Shown here one piece after another: positions 25,143 to 34,700 of a stretch of DNA of 64,000 bases. Below the pieces are notes generated by a model that saw nothing but the letters and a program-made list of their open reading frames with translations, was not told where the DNA came from and made no database searches. This DNA is from JAJACP01 sp964350245. Lineage in GTDB: Bacteria; Chlamydiota; Chlamydiia; Chlamydiales; JAAKFR01. Position 1 is the stretch's first letter; each line of letters begins with the position of its first letter. The position numbers and the translations under genes were made by a program. The DNA lies in NCBI GenBank assembly GCA_964350245.1, contig CAYGJC010000008.1:18660-82659 (forward strand), read 5' to 3'.

Positions 25143-25469
25143 ATGGCTGCATCCGATTTTATTAAACCCCTATCTGATGACAACTTTGAGGAAGGTATTT
25201 CTCAAGGAGTGGTTTTGGTCGATTTTTATGCTGACTGGTGCGGCCCTTGCCGTATGCTAACACCTGTTGTAGAAGAGCTTGCTCAAGAAATGACGGGAAA
25301 GATGACGGTGGCAAAAGTGGACACGGACCAGTCTGTAAATGTCGCTGCAAAGTTTGAGGTCACCTCTATCCCTACCTTGATTCTTTTCAAAGATGGGCAA
25401 ATCGTGAAGCGTGTTGTCGGGCTTAAAGACCTTGATGCGCTGCGCACTATGGTTAACGAAGTCCTTTAA
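25143..25469 (+). CDS. trxA: Thioredoxin
   Basis: Dithiol redox protein of 108 residues with the canonical active site WCGPC, preceded by VLVDFYADWCGPC, the cis-proline TSIPTLILFKDG and the usual C-terminal helix. A strong GAGGAG sits six bases before the ATG. It corresponds to CT539, beside trmL (CT540) as in Chlamydia. It converges on trmL with a 17-base overlap. Confidence 0.97.
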   Translation: MAASDFIKPLSDDNFEEGISQGVVLVDFYADWCGPCRMLTPVVEELAQEMTGKMTVAKVDTDQSVNVAAKFEVTSIPTLILFKDGQIVKRVVGLKDLDALRTMVNEVL

Positions 25470-25893
25470 AATTCTGCTGCCGCAGGGCTTCATAAAGGAC
25501 GATGGCCACAGAATTAGCCAAGTTTAGAGAGCGGGCTTCCGGGCGCATCGGAATGGTATAAAAGTACTCGCTCCATTTCTCGTGCATCTCAACCGGAAGT
25601 CCAGCCGATTCAGATCCAAAGATGAGCTGTGTGTTCTCTTTAAAACAGATCTCCGTATACGGACGTTTTCCCTTAGTCGAAAAAAAATAAAAAGAATTTC
25701 CGGGCTCGAAGGTGTCTACGACACGGAAGTCGAGCGCATCCCAGTAATCGAGCCCGGCTCGTTTAAGCTGCCGCGAACTGAAATTAAAGCCCAAGGGGCG
25801 TACAAAGGTGAGAGAGGCTCCCGTCACCGCACATGTACGGGCGATGTTGCCCGCATTTTGTGGAATCTCAGGTTGAAAGAGGACGACTTCCAC
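25453..25893 (-). CDS. trmL: tRNA (cytidine(34)-2'-O)-methyltransferase TrmL
   Basis: SPOUT-class methyltransferase of 146 residues acting on the wobble base of leucine tRNAs. The start MEVVLFQPEIPQNAGNIARTC, the LIFGSESAGLP segment and the knot helix SLNLANSVAIVLYEA are diagnostic. It corresponds to CT540 (spoU). It begins one base after the mip stop. Confidence 0.94.
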   Translation of the reverse strand: MEVVLFQPEIPQNAGNIARTCAVTGASLTFVRPLGFNFSSRQLKRAGLDYWDALDFRVVDTFEPGNSFYFFSTKGKRPYTEICFKENTQLIFGSESAGLPVEMHEKWSEYFYTIPMRPEARSLNLANSVAIVLYEALRQQNFKGLR

Positions 25894-26562
25894 CTATTTA
25901 GTCTGGGCTAAATCTTCAAAGGGATCTGAATGGGCTTTGACGATTTCCACTTCAAAAATCAGCAGTGAATTGGGGGGAAGGTTTCCTGAAATGCCATAAG
26001 CCAGCTCTGGATGGATGTAAAGCGTGCGCTTCTCACCCTCTTTCATCCCCACTAAACCGCGGGCAAAACCGGGGATTGATTGCTTGATGGGAAGAGGGAG
26101 GGGGTCGTCAGATTGGGCAAAAACAGTCCCGTCAATAAGCGTGCCTTTATAATGGATAAGTGGGATGGAGTCGAGATTCACTTCTTCTCCTTCACCTGTT
26201 TGTGCGACGCGGAACTGAAGTTGGGAATCCACCTCTTTCACACCGCTCTCAGTGCGATTCTTTTCTAGAAAGGCATCTGCCTCGGCCAAGTTTTTTTCTG
26301 CCGCCTGCATAAAGAGATTTTCTTGAATAGAGCAGATGGCCTGCTCATAGGCCTCCTCGCTTAAAGGAGAGGGTTTTCCTTCCCGTGCATCGGCGATTCC
26401 TTGGACGACTTTGTCAAAATTGCACTCAAAACCGGGCTGAACAAGATGGCGTACAAGTAAATGGCCCAGTGTTTCAGAGAGCTGATCGTGGTCGATCTCT
26501 TCTGCACAAACGGGAAAGCATAAGATCAAAAGAAGCAGAAGTAGGTGTTTTGTTTTCATCAT
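25894..26562 (-). CDS. Mip-like FKBP peptidyl-prolyl isomerase
   Basis: Exported PPIase of 222 residues. A signal peptide (MMKTKHLLLLLLILCFPVCA) is followed by the N-terminal helical dimer region (about 22-115) and the FKBP domain (about 130-210), with VNLDSIPLIHYKGTLIDGTVFAQ-type first strands, GFARGLVGMKEGEKRTLYI and AYGISGNLPPNSLLIFEVEI. Chlamydial Mip (CT541) is a lipoprotein; here the Cys lacks a textbook lipobox. The start overlaps the aspS stop (ATGATG at 26562). Likely outer-membrane or surface protein folding. Confidence 0.92.
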   Translation of the reverse strand: MMKTKHLLLLLLILCFPVCAEEIDHDQLSETLGHLLVRHLVQPGFECNFDKVVQGIADAREGKPSPLSEEAYEQAICSIQENLFMQAAEKNLAEADAFLEKNRTESGVKEVDSQLQFRVAQTGEGEEVNLDSIPLIHYKGTLIDGTVFAQSDDPLPLPIKQSIPGFARGLVGMKEGEKRTLYIHPELAYGISGNLPPNSLLIFEVEIVKAHSDPFEDLAQTK

Positions 26563-28331
26563 TCTGGTGGCTCCACGTGAATTTTTAATTCGGTTAGCTG
26601 TTCTTTCAACACCTCAGATGGGGCCTCTGTCATTAAATCAGTTGCCCGTTGCGTTTTGGGGAAAGCAATCACATCGCGAAGGCTCTCTGCCCCTGTTAAA
26701 AGCATCACAATCCGATCGAGCCCAAGTGCGATTCCTAAATGAGGCGGAGTCCCATATTGCAGAGCTTCGATAAAAAAGCCAAAACGTTTTTTTATATTCT
26801 CCTCTGAAAGCTTGAGCAGCCGAAAGATTTTCTCCTGCAGCTCACCACTGTGAATACGCTGCGATCCTGAACCCAATTCAAAACCATTGAGAACAAGATC
26901 ATAGCTTGAAGAGCGTACTTTCAGGGGTTCGCTTTCTAGAAGAGAAATATCTTCTAAATGAGGTGAGGTAAAGGGATGGTGTTCGCATGCATAGTTTTGC
27001 GTTTCTGTGTCCCACTGAAAAAGAGGGAATTCGTTGATCCAGGCAAATTCATATCTGTTTTCATCGATCAGATTGCGTTCTTTGGCAATATGGCGGCGCA
27101 AGTGGTCAAGGGCCATATGTGTGGTTTTTGTATCTGAGGCAATAAAAAGAAGAAGGTCTCCTACTTCAGCATGCATCGTTTCTATCAATGCTTCTTGAGT
27201 AGGTGCATCAAAGAATTTCACGATGCTAGATGTAAGTCCCTCGGGTTGTAATTTCATCCAGGCAAGCCCCTTTGCTCCAAAGTGGCTGACAAAGCTTGTG
27301 TATTCATCGATGGTGCGGCGCGAAAGCTCAGCTCCTCCCTTTACACAGAGCCCTTTCACCATGCCTCCTCCTTGGAGCTGTTCCTTGAAAACAGAAAAGG
27401 AGGAGTTTTCTACAATTGAGTCGAGTCGGATGAGCTCCATGCCAAAGCGGAGATCAGGCTTGTCTGTTCCATACTTCTCTATTGCCTCCGCGTATGAGAG
27501 TCGCCTAAAGGGAGTCTGCAAATCGATTCCCTTACACCTTTTGAAGATCGCTTGTATGAGCCGTTCAATCAGGGGAAAGAGTTCTTCTTCGGTTCCAAAG
27601 CTCATCTCCATGTCGATCTGTGCAAATTCGGGCTGCCTATCAGAACGGAGATCTTCGTCGCGAAAGCAGGTGGCAATTTGAAAGTAGCGATCCATTCCGC
27701 CGATCATGAGAATCTGTTTAAAAATTTGGGGAGATTGAGGAAGGGCGAAAAAAGTTCCTGGATACACACGTGAAGGAACGAGATAATCACGGGCTCCCTC
27801 TGGTGTGGATTTCCCTAAAACGGGAGTGGTGATTTCTAAAAAATGTTCCTGATCGAGAAAATTGCGAGCCGCCATCATGACCTGATGACGCATCTCGAGC
27901 CTTGCCGCAATATCCCCTCGGCGCATATCAAGGTATCGATACTTCAGTCTCAGCTCTTCGTGCACATTCAACTTTTCATCGCAGATAGAAAAAGGAGGGG
28001 TTTTGGCTTTGGATAAAACCACTAGCTTTTCAACCTCGACTTCGATGGCACCCGTTTTGAGTTTAGGGTTTTGCATTCCCTCAGCGCGAGCAATCACCTT
28101 GCCCTCCACGGCAATGACCCATTCGGCACGCAAATGGCCAGCCGCTGCGTGCATTTCAGCGTCAGGTTCTGGGTGAAAAACGACTTGAGTGATCCCAAAT
28201 CGATCGCGCAGATCGATGAAAATTAGGCCGCCGTGATCCCGTCTTCTATGGACCCAGCCGGCTAAGAAAACCCTTTCACCTATTGTGTCTGCAGTTAAGG
28301 TGCCGCAGTCATGCGTTCTTTTGTAACTCAT
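26559..28331 (-). CDS. aspS: Aspartyl-tRNA synthetase
   Basis: Class II synthetase of 590 residues. It has an anticodon-binding OB domain (FLAGWVHRRRDHGGLIFIDLRD), motif 2 (FRDEDLRSDRQPEFAQID), the bacterial GAD insertion (about 280-420) and motif 3 (GIALGLDRIVMLL). Bacterial-type length and GAD insertion suggest it may charge both tRNA-Asp and, as in Chlamydia, tRNA-Asn for GatCAB, the last part being inference. It overlaps hisS by 23 bases and matches CT542. Confidence 0.96.
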   Translation of the reverse strand: MSYKRTHDCGTLTADTIGERVFLAGWVHRRRDHGGLIFIDLRDRFGITQVVFHPEPDAEMHAAAGHLRAEWVIAVEGKVIARAEGMQNPKLKTGAIEVEVEKLVVLSKAKTPPFSICDEKLNVHEELRLKYRYLDMRRGDIAARLEMRHQVMMAARNFLDQEHFLEITTPVLGKSTPEGARDYLVPSRVYPGTFFALPQSPQIFKQILMIGGMDRYFQIATCFRDEDLRSDRQPEFAQIDMEMSFGTEEELFPLIERLIQAIFKRCKGIDLQTPFRRLSYAEAIEKYGTDKPDLRFGMELIRLDSIVENSSFSVFKEQLQGGGMVKGLCVKGGAELSRRTIDEYTSFVSHFGAKGLAWMKLQPEGLTSSIVKFFDAPTQEALIETMHAEVGDLLLFIASDTKTTHMALDHLRRHIAKERNLIDENRYEFAWINEFPLFQWDTETQNYACEHHPFTSPHLEDISLLESEPLKVRSSSYDLVLNGFELGSGSQRIHSGELQEKIFRLLKLSEENIKKRFGFFIEALQYGTPPHLGIALGLDRIVMLLTGAESLRDVIAFPKTQRATDLMTEAPSEVLKEQLTELKIHVEPPE

Positions 28332-29586
28332 CGATTAGCCTATTAAGGGGGATAGATTGTTGTGTTCCTGAACTCATCTCTTTGAGTTCAATGGTTTGAG
28401 ACTTAAGTTCATTTTCACCAATTACGGTAACAAAACGGGCGCCGCTCGCATCCGCGTAACGCATGGCCTGTTTGAGTTTTTTGCCTGTCAGGTCCATTTC
28501 GGCAGGGAGATCATGCGCTCTGATTTGGTTGAGGAGCTTGAAACAGTGTCTTTCTGCTTCTTCTCCCAAGGGAATAATAAAAAGAAGGGGGGAAGGAGAC
28601 GAGGGAAGCCTCACTTTTTGGGCTAGCATCGTTTGAATAATGCGCTCCAAACCGGCACCAAATCCAAAAGCAGGGAGATCGGGACCACCAAGTTGGCCAA
28701 TGAGTCCGTCGTAACGTCCACCGCCGCCTAGACTATTCTGCGCGCCTAGCTCATTTGAGGTGATTTCAAAAACGGTTGAGTTGTAGTAATCGAGGCCGCG
28801 CACAAGTTTGGGGTTCAAATTAAAAGGGATCTTTTCGGCCTCAAGAAGAGCGCACACTTGGTCGAGATGGGCGCGCGATTCGGTACTCAGGGAGTCTAGA
28901 AGGGAAGGAGCGTTAACAAGCAGTTTTTGGTCTTGTGGATTTTTTGAGTCTAAAATGCGCAAAGGGTTTGTTTCATACCGTTCCCGGCTCTCATCAGATA
29001 GGGCGTTTAAATGAGGGCGCAGATACATTTTCAAAGCGTGCCGGAAGTGTTTGCGTGCCTCCGCATCCCCAATTGAATTGAGATGGAGTGTGAGCCCCTT
29101 AAGTCCTAGCCGGGCGTAAAAGGACCAGAGGAGATGGATCACTTCCACATCTTGATAAGGGGTTGCAGCGCCGATTGCCTCTACCCCAAACTGGTGATGC
29201 TGGCGGTAGCGCCCCGCTTGCTGCCTTTCATAGCGAAACATGGGGTAGAGGTAGAAAAACTTGTGTATGGGTCCTTTTTGATCGAGATTCTTCTCGATAA
29301 AAGCGCGCATAACCGGAGCTGTTCCTTCGGGGCGCAGGGTGAGGGAGCGGCCCGCTTTGTCTTGAAAGGTGTACATCTCTTTTTTGACGATATCGGTTGT
29401 GGTGCCGATGCTGCGGGTAAAAAGCTCGGTTGTTTCAAAAAGAGGGGTGCGGATTTCCTGATAGCCAAACGTTGCGCAAAGTGTGCGGACTTGCGCTTCC
29501 AAAAATTGCCAAAGATGTGACATACGCCACGCTTCAGCATCTTTTGGCAGAATATCAAAAACCCCTTTAGCGATTTGGTATTTCAT
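28309..29586 (-). CDS. hisS: Histidyl-tRNA synthetase
   Basis: Class II synthetase of 425 residues with motif 2 RPEGTAPVMRAF, the histidine-binding loop RGLDYYNSTVFEI, the motif-3-type FGFGAGLERI and a C-terminal anticodon-binding domain. Matches CT543, upstream of aspS. No ribosome-binding site precedes its ATG; a promoter lies only 14 bases upstream. Confidence 0.96.
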   Translation of the reverse strand: MKYQIAKGVFDILPKDAEAWRMSHLWQFLEAQVRTLCATFGYQEIRTPLFETTELFTRSIGTTTDIVKKEMYTFQDKAGRSLTLRPEGTAPVMRAFIEKNLDQKGPIHKFFYLYPMFRYERQQAGRYRQHHQFGVEAIGAATPYQDVEVIHLLWSFYARLGLKGLTLHLNSIGDAEARKHFRHALKMYLRPHLNALSDESRERYETNPLRILDSKNPQDQKLLVNAPSLLDSLSTESRAHLDQVCALLEAEKIPFNLNPKLVRGLDYYNSTVFEITSNELGAQNSLGGGGRYDGLIGQLGGPDLPAFGFGAGLERIIQTMLAQKVRLPSSPSPLLFIIPLGEEAERHCFKLLNQIRAHDLPAEMDLTGKKLKQAMRYADASGARFVTVIGENELKSQTIELKEMSSGTQQSIPLNRLIDELQKNA

Positions 29587-29600
29587 AATAAATAGTGGGC

Positions 29601-29629
29601 AATATAATTAATGACTGAGATAGCTTCAA
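29601..29629 (-). promoter_or_regulatory. Predicted hisS promoter giving a very short leader
   Basis: On the minus strand, TTGAAG (29629-29624), 17-base spacer, TATATT (29606-29601). The ATG is at 29586, so the leader would be about eight bases. No Shine-Dalgarno sequence is visible. Confidence 0.45.
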
Positions 29630-30120
29630 GTCATTTCGACCGGGGCGATCACTTCCATTTCGGTTAGAGGCTCCACTGGTTCAATGATCTCAGAAGAAGG
29701 GGGCGGCTCCAAAGTGTTATAGAGCGTTTGTAGTTGCTCAATCCAGTGGGAAATCTGACCGGAAATTTCCTGTTGGGGCTCTGAGAGGGGTGTATCCAAA
29801 ATGTTCTGATTTTTTCCCAAAAAAACGCCTACAGCTCCTCCAATGAGTAGACCAAATACAAGAGCAGTGATGGTCCAAGTAGTAAAAAGAGAACGCTTTT
29901 TTCCTTTCTCTTCAACAGGCAGGTTAGGGAGTGAGGGTGAGGCGGGAGGAGCCAATGGTGGAGCGGTGAGCTCCATGATCTCTTCAACAAGACTCTCTAA
30001 ATTAAAATCTTGTGTTACATCAGATGGTGAAGACGGAGCCAAATGGCAAGCCTCTAGAAGAGCATCCAAGTGCTCGTCAGCTAATTCCTGTTTATTAGCA
30101 GTTGTCATTTGTTCACTCAT
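29626..30120 (-). CDS. Unknown single-pass membrane protein
   Basis: Not recognised. The 164-residue protein has an acidic N-terminal half with a proline-rich linker (LTAPPLAPPASPSLPNLP), a basic patch KGKKR, one clear membrane segment at about 79-102 (small-residue-rich, GLLIGGAVGVFLG), then an acidic, proline-rich C-terminal tail (PVEPLTEMEVIAP). The layout suggests a bitopic inner-membrane protein with its N-terminus in the cytoplasm. It lies between hisS and divergent uhpC, where Chlamydia has no gene that I recall. Confidence 0.7.
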   Translation of the reverse strand: MSEQMTTANKQELADEHLDALLEACHLAPSSPSDVTQDFNLESLVEEIMELTAPPLAPPASPSLPNLPVEEKGKKRSLFTTWTITALVFGLLIGGAVGVFLGKNQNILDTPLSEPQQEISGQISHWIEQLQTLYNTLEPPPSSEIIEPVEPLTEMEVIAPVEMT

Positions 30121-30132
30121 TCAATTTTTTTT

Positions 30133-30162
30133 ATCATAGAAGTACCTGCAATTCCTAGTCTA
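30133..30162 (-). promoter_or_regulatory. Predicted promoter of the 164-residue unknown gene
   Basis: On the minus strand, TAGACT (30162-30157), 18-base spacer, TATGAT (30138-30133). The ATG at 30120 is 12 bases beyond the -10 box, and there is no ribosome site, so the message would have a leader of about five bases. Confidence 0.45.
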
Positions 30163-30196
30163 GTAAAACAATTTTTTACAACCGTCAAAAATGTGA

Positions 30197-30225
30197 TTGA
30201 CAAACAACGAGATATAGCTTATGAA
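30197..30225 (+). promoter_or_regulatory. Predicted distal uhpC promoter
   Basis: A perfect TTGACA (30197-30202), 17-base spacer, TATGAA (30220-30225). The leader to the uhpC start at 30336 would be about 100 bases. Confidence 0.55.
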
Positions 30226-30248
30226 CGCTCTATTTTGGTCCAAAAAGT

Positions 30249-30277
30249 GTGACATCTACTCCATTTTTTGTTATCAT
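30249..30277 (+). promoter_or_regulatory. Predicted proximal uhpC promoter
   Basis: GTGACA (30249-30254), 17-base spacer, TATCAT (30272-30277), each one base from consensus. Its start site would be about 50 bases upstream of the gene, in tandem with the distal promoter. Confidence 0.5.
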
Positions 30278-30335
30278 GGGGGGATGGTAGAGGTCTTGGC
30301 TCAGCTAAAACCCTTAAATCTGCAAGGAGCAACGT

Positions 30336-31736
30336 GTGAGTTTTATCCTAAATTTCTTGAAGCCTGCAGAGCACATCAAAGAGATTGAAGATGCCAAAAC
30401 GGTAAAAAAAGAATATCGCTACTGGCGGGCTCGGATTTTTTACGGGATGTTTGTTGGGTATATCTTCTACTACTTCACCCGCAAGAGCTTTACTTTTGCA
30501 ATGCCTGCTCTGATGGCAGATTTAGGTTTGGATAAGGCGCAGCTGGGTATTTTGGGCAGCGTGCTTTATATTGTCTACGGGTTGAGCAAGTTTGCCAGCG
30601 GGGTGATGTCGGATCAGTCTAATCCGCGCTATTTTATGGCCATTGGCTTGATCATCACCGGGGTGGCCAATATTTTATTTGGATTTTCCTCTTCCCTCAT
30701 TCTCTTTGCCATTTTTTGGGGGATCAATGGTTGGTTTCAAGGATGGGGGTGGCCCCCTTGTGCTCGCCTTCTTACCCACTGGTACTCACAGTCAGAACGA
30801 GGGACGTGGTGGAGCGTGTGGAGTACCTCGCATAATGTCGGTGGGTTTCTTATCCCGATTGTAGCGGGGGCGTGTGCCCAGTATTTTGGGTGGCGCTATG
30901 CGATGTTTATTCCTGGGGCAGTCTGTATTCTCACGGGATTTTTCTTGATCAACCGTCTTCGTGATACACCTCAGTCACTTGGTTTGCCGCCAATAGAAAA
31001 GTTTCGGGAAGATTACCCCGATCCTAAGCAGGCGAGCAAGGAGGACACGACGGAGAAGGAGTTGACTACTAAAGAGATTCTCTTCGATCACGTATTGAAA
31101 AATAAGTGGGTGTGGATGCTGGCCATGGCCTCGTTTTTTGTCTACATTGTTCGCATGGCAATCAACGACTGGAGCGCACTCTATCTGATTGAGACAAAGA
31201 ATTACTCGATGATCAAAGCCAATGCCTGCGTCTCTTTATTCGAGGTGGGTGGGCTTTTAGGGATGCTAGCTGCCGGTTGGCTTTCGGATAAATTGTGCGA
31301 TGGCCGGCGGGGACCGATGAATGTCTTATTCTCCTTAGGGATGCTTGTCTCTGTTCTGGCCCTTTGGCTCTTCCCGGAAGCCAGCGCTTGGGTGGACTCC
31401 GGAGCGCTTTTCATGATTGGCTTTTTCTTGTTTGGCCCTCAAATGCTGATTGGGTTGGCTGCAGCAGAACTTTCACACAAAAAAGCGGCGGGAACAGCCA
31501 GCGGTTTTGCCGGCTGGTTTGCCTATTTTGGTGCAGCAGGAGCGGGTTATCCTCTTGGTAAGATAGCTCAAGAGTTTGGCTGGTGGGGTTACTTTGTGAT
31601 TCTAGTAGCCTGTTGTGCAATCACGATTCTTCTGTTTCTTCCCATGTGGAATGCGCATGCGCGTCAAAAATTGGAGGAGGCGTCTGTTGAAGAGTCTGTA
31701 ATCGAACCAGAAGAAGAAGCCGAGCCTGCTACTTGA
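30336..31736 (+). CDS. uhpC: Sugar-phosphate antiporter, UhpC/GlpT type
   Basis: Major facilitator (organophosphate:phosphate antiporter group) of 466 residues and about 12 helices. Recognisable segments are FYGMFVGYIFYYFTRKSFTFAMP, GLSKFASGVMSDQSNPR and FQGWGWPPCARLLTHWYS. It imports host hexose phosphates in exchange for phosphate, as shown for chlamydial CT544. The GTG at 30336 is chosen because AAGGAG lies at 30324-30329. The last 25 residues are strongly acidic. Confidence 0.94.
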   Translation: MSFILNFLKPAEHIKEIEDAKTVKKEYRYWRARIFYGMFVGYIFYYFTRKSFTFAMPALMADLGLDKAQLGILGSVLYIVYGLSKFASGVMSDQSNPRYFMAIGLIITGVANILFGFSSSLILFAIFWGINGWFQGWGWPPCARLLTHWYSQSERGTWWSVWSTSHNVGGFLIPIVAGACAQYFGWRYAMFIPGAVCILTGFFLINRLRDTPQSLGLPPIEKFREDYPDPKQASKEDTTEKELTTKEILFDHVLKNKWVWMLAMASFFVYIVRMAINDWSALYLIETKNYSMIKANACVSLFEVGGLLGMLAAGWLSDKLCDGRRGPMNVLFSLGMLVSVLALWLFPEASAWVDSGALFMIGFFLFGPQMLIGLAAAELSHKKAAGTASGFAGWFAYFGAAGAGYPLGKIAQEFGWWGYFVILVACCAITILLFLPMWNAHARQKLEEASVEESVIEPEEEAEPAT

Positions 31737-31737
31737 T

Positions 31738-31766
31738 TTGGGTTTAAACCTGAATTTGTCTATAAT
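31738..31766 (+). promoter_or_regulatory. Predicted dnaE promoter giving a leaderless message
   Basis: TTGGGT (31738-31743), 17-base spacer, perfect TATAAT (31761-31766). The dnaE ATG is at 31775, eight bases after the -10 box, and no ribosome site exists. The palindrome GGTTTAAACC (31741-31750) overlaps the -35 end and spacer and could bind a regulator. Confidence 0.55.
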
Positions 31767-31774
31767 CCGGGCCC

Positions 31775-34700
31775 ATGTGGGTCCCCCTTCATCAACACTC
31801 TCAGTACTCGATTTTAGACGCCTCGTGTCCGGTGGATGGCATTGCGCGCAAAGCGGCTGAAATGGGGATGCCCGCTGTGGCTCTCACTGATCATGGCAAC
31901 ATGCATGGTGCAGTCGATTTCTATAAGGCGTGTAAGAAACGAGGCGTGAAACCGATCATTGGTTGTGAGGTCTATGTGGCCCCTACCTCTCGCTTTGAAA
32001 AGAAAAAAGTCGCGCGCAAAACAGCCTACCATCTCACTCTTCTTGCGAAAAATACAGTTGGGTACCACAACCTATGCCGTCTCTCTTCTCGGGGCTATCT
32101 AGAGGGATTTTACTATAATCCTCGTATCGATCGTGAGCTGCTCCAGGAATTTTCGGAAGGGCTGATCTGCTTATCTGGCTGCCTTTCAAGTCAAATCTCA
32201 GATGCGGCTCTCAATGGAACTGAAGAGGAGCTGAACGAGCAGATTCAATGGCATCTCGATCTGTTTGGTGAAGATTTTTACCTTGAGTTGCAGCGTCACC
32301 ACATGCAAAGCGACCAAATCGCCGCTTTGACAGAGACGTGGCTGGAGCAACAGTATCAGGATTTTGTCGACAAACAGAAAAGGGTGAATGAGAAGCTAAT
32401 TGAGGCAAGCCGTCGCTTTGGGATTCCCCTTGTTGCCACAAACGATACGCACTATCTCGAGCCCGACGACTGGAAAGCGCACGAAATTCTGCTCAACATT
32501 CAGTCTGGTGAGCCCGTTGAGATTTGGGAAAAAGATAGTTTCGGTAACCCGACCTTTCGCGTCCCGAATCCCAAGAGACGTGTCTATTCCAGCCACGAGC
32601 TCTACTTTAAATCGCCAGAGACCATGTCGGCTCTTTTCAGTGACCTGCCCGAGGCAATTGAAAATACAGTTAAGGTGGCAGAAAAGTGTCAACTAGAGCT
32701 CGATTTTGAGACGAAGCACTATCCGGTATTTGTTCCACCGGAAGGGTTTACGCAGGCCTCCTATTTACGCCACTTATGCGAGGAGGGGATCAAGGAGCGC
32801 TACACACCTCGGCGATTAGAGAAAGTTGCTGAAAAATATCCTGGTAAAGATCCCTCTCAAGTGGTGCGTGACAGACTTGATTTGGAGTTAGAAATTATCA
32901 CTTCCAAAGAGATGAGCGACTATCTCCTGATTGTGTGGGATTTCATCAGTTGGGCCAAACGGCACGGGATTCCCGTAGGACCTGGTAGAGGATCGGGGGC
33001 AGGCTCGATCATTCTCTACCTTATTGGGGTCACTGATATCGAGCCCTTGCGTTTCGATCTCTTTTTTGAGCGCTTTATCAATCCCGAGCGTATCTCCTAT
33101 CCCGATATCGATGTGGACATTTGCATGGATCGGAGAGGGGACGTCATTGACTATACTCTAGCTAAGTACGGCAAAGAGAATGTGGCTCAGATCATCACAT
33201 TTGGAACAATGAAAGCCAAAATGGTGATTCGCGATGTCGGACGTGTTTTATCTGTGCCGCTTTCTAAAGTGAATCAGATCGCCAAGTATGTGCCTGATGA
33301 TCTGAACATGACTTTGGAAAAGGCTCTCGAGGTCGACCCTGACCTCAATGCGATGTATGTCCAAGATAGCGATGCCAAAAAGATCATAGATTTGGGACGA
33401 AAGCTTGAGGGATCCATCCGGAACACAGGCATTCATGCAGCAGGAATGATTATTTGTGGAGAGCCGTTGACCGACCATATTCCTGTCTGTTTAGCCAAAG
33501 ACTCCGAGATGGCGGCCACACAGTACTCGATGAAGCCAGTGGAAGCTGTGGGCATGCTCAAGATCGACTTTCTAGGACTCAAGACGTTGACGAGCATTCG
33601 AGTCGCCTGTGAGGCGATTCATGCCCAGACAGGCAATCAAATCGACTGGGTGAACCTTCCTCTGGATGACCCCGTCGCCTTTCGCTTACTTCAGCAAGGA
33701 AAAACATTGGGTGTCTTTCAGATGGAGTCGGGAGGGATGCAAGACTTAGCGCGCCAGCTGTTGCCTGATAAGTTTGAAGAGATCATTGCGATTGGCGCCC
33801 TCTATCGTCCTGGTCCTATGGATATGATTCCGACCTTTATCAATCGGAAGCATGGCAGGGAGCCCATTGAGTATGATCATCCTTGGCTTGAGCCCATTTT
33901 GAAAGAGACCTATGGCATCATGGTTTATCAGGAACAGGTGATGCAGATCGCGCAAAACCTAGCCCAGTACTCTCTTGGAGAAGGGGATGTGCTTCGTCGA
34001 GCGATGGGAAAAAAAGACCGCGCTCAAATGGAAAAAGAGCGAGAAAAATTTCGCAAGGGAGCCGTAGAAAATGGACTGACTGATGCCAATGCGATGGCAA
34101 TCTTTGATAAGATGGAAAAATTTGCTTCGTACGGTTTCAATAAATCCCACGCGGCTGCTTACGGCTTTCTCACTTACGTAACTGCTTATCTAAAAGGAAA
34201 CTACCCAGCCGTTTGGATGGCAGCTCTCATGACTTGTGATCGGGATGATATTTCCAAAGTAGCCAAGTTCATCCGTGAATGCCAATCACTCAACATCGAA
34301 ATCCTCCCTCCTGATGTCAATGAATCAGGGAAAGAATTTGTGGCGACAGATAAGGGAATTCGGTTTGCTATGAGTGGGATTAAGGGTGTTGGGGAAGGAG
34401 TTGTGGAGGTGATTCAAGAAGAGCGGAAGGCTCGTGGCCCTTTTACTGACTTCTACGACTTTTTCAAGAGAATCGATTTAAAGAGAGTAGGAAAGAAGGC
34501 AATTGAATGTTTGGTTGACGCCGGCTCGTTTGATTTTACGGGGTGGTCACGCGATGCGCTCCGTATGAGCATTGAAGAGATGTATGATGTTGCTTCTACA
34601 GAGCAAAAAGAGGCAGCTTCCGGAGTGCTCACCTTTTTTTCCCTCATGGGAGATGAGTCAAAAAATCGTTTTCTGAATCCTCCGGAGGTACATCAGCCTT

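Noticed and set aside
24469..25152. Start of thiN at 25152, overlapping trxA
   Set aside because: The extra 27 residues are not family-like and lie opposite the trxA start; the ATG at 25071 begins at the usual family position.
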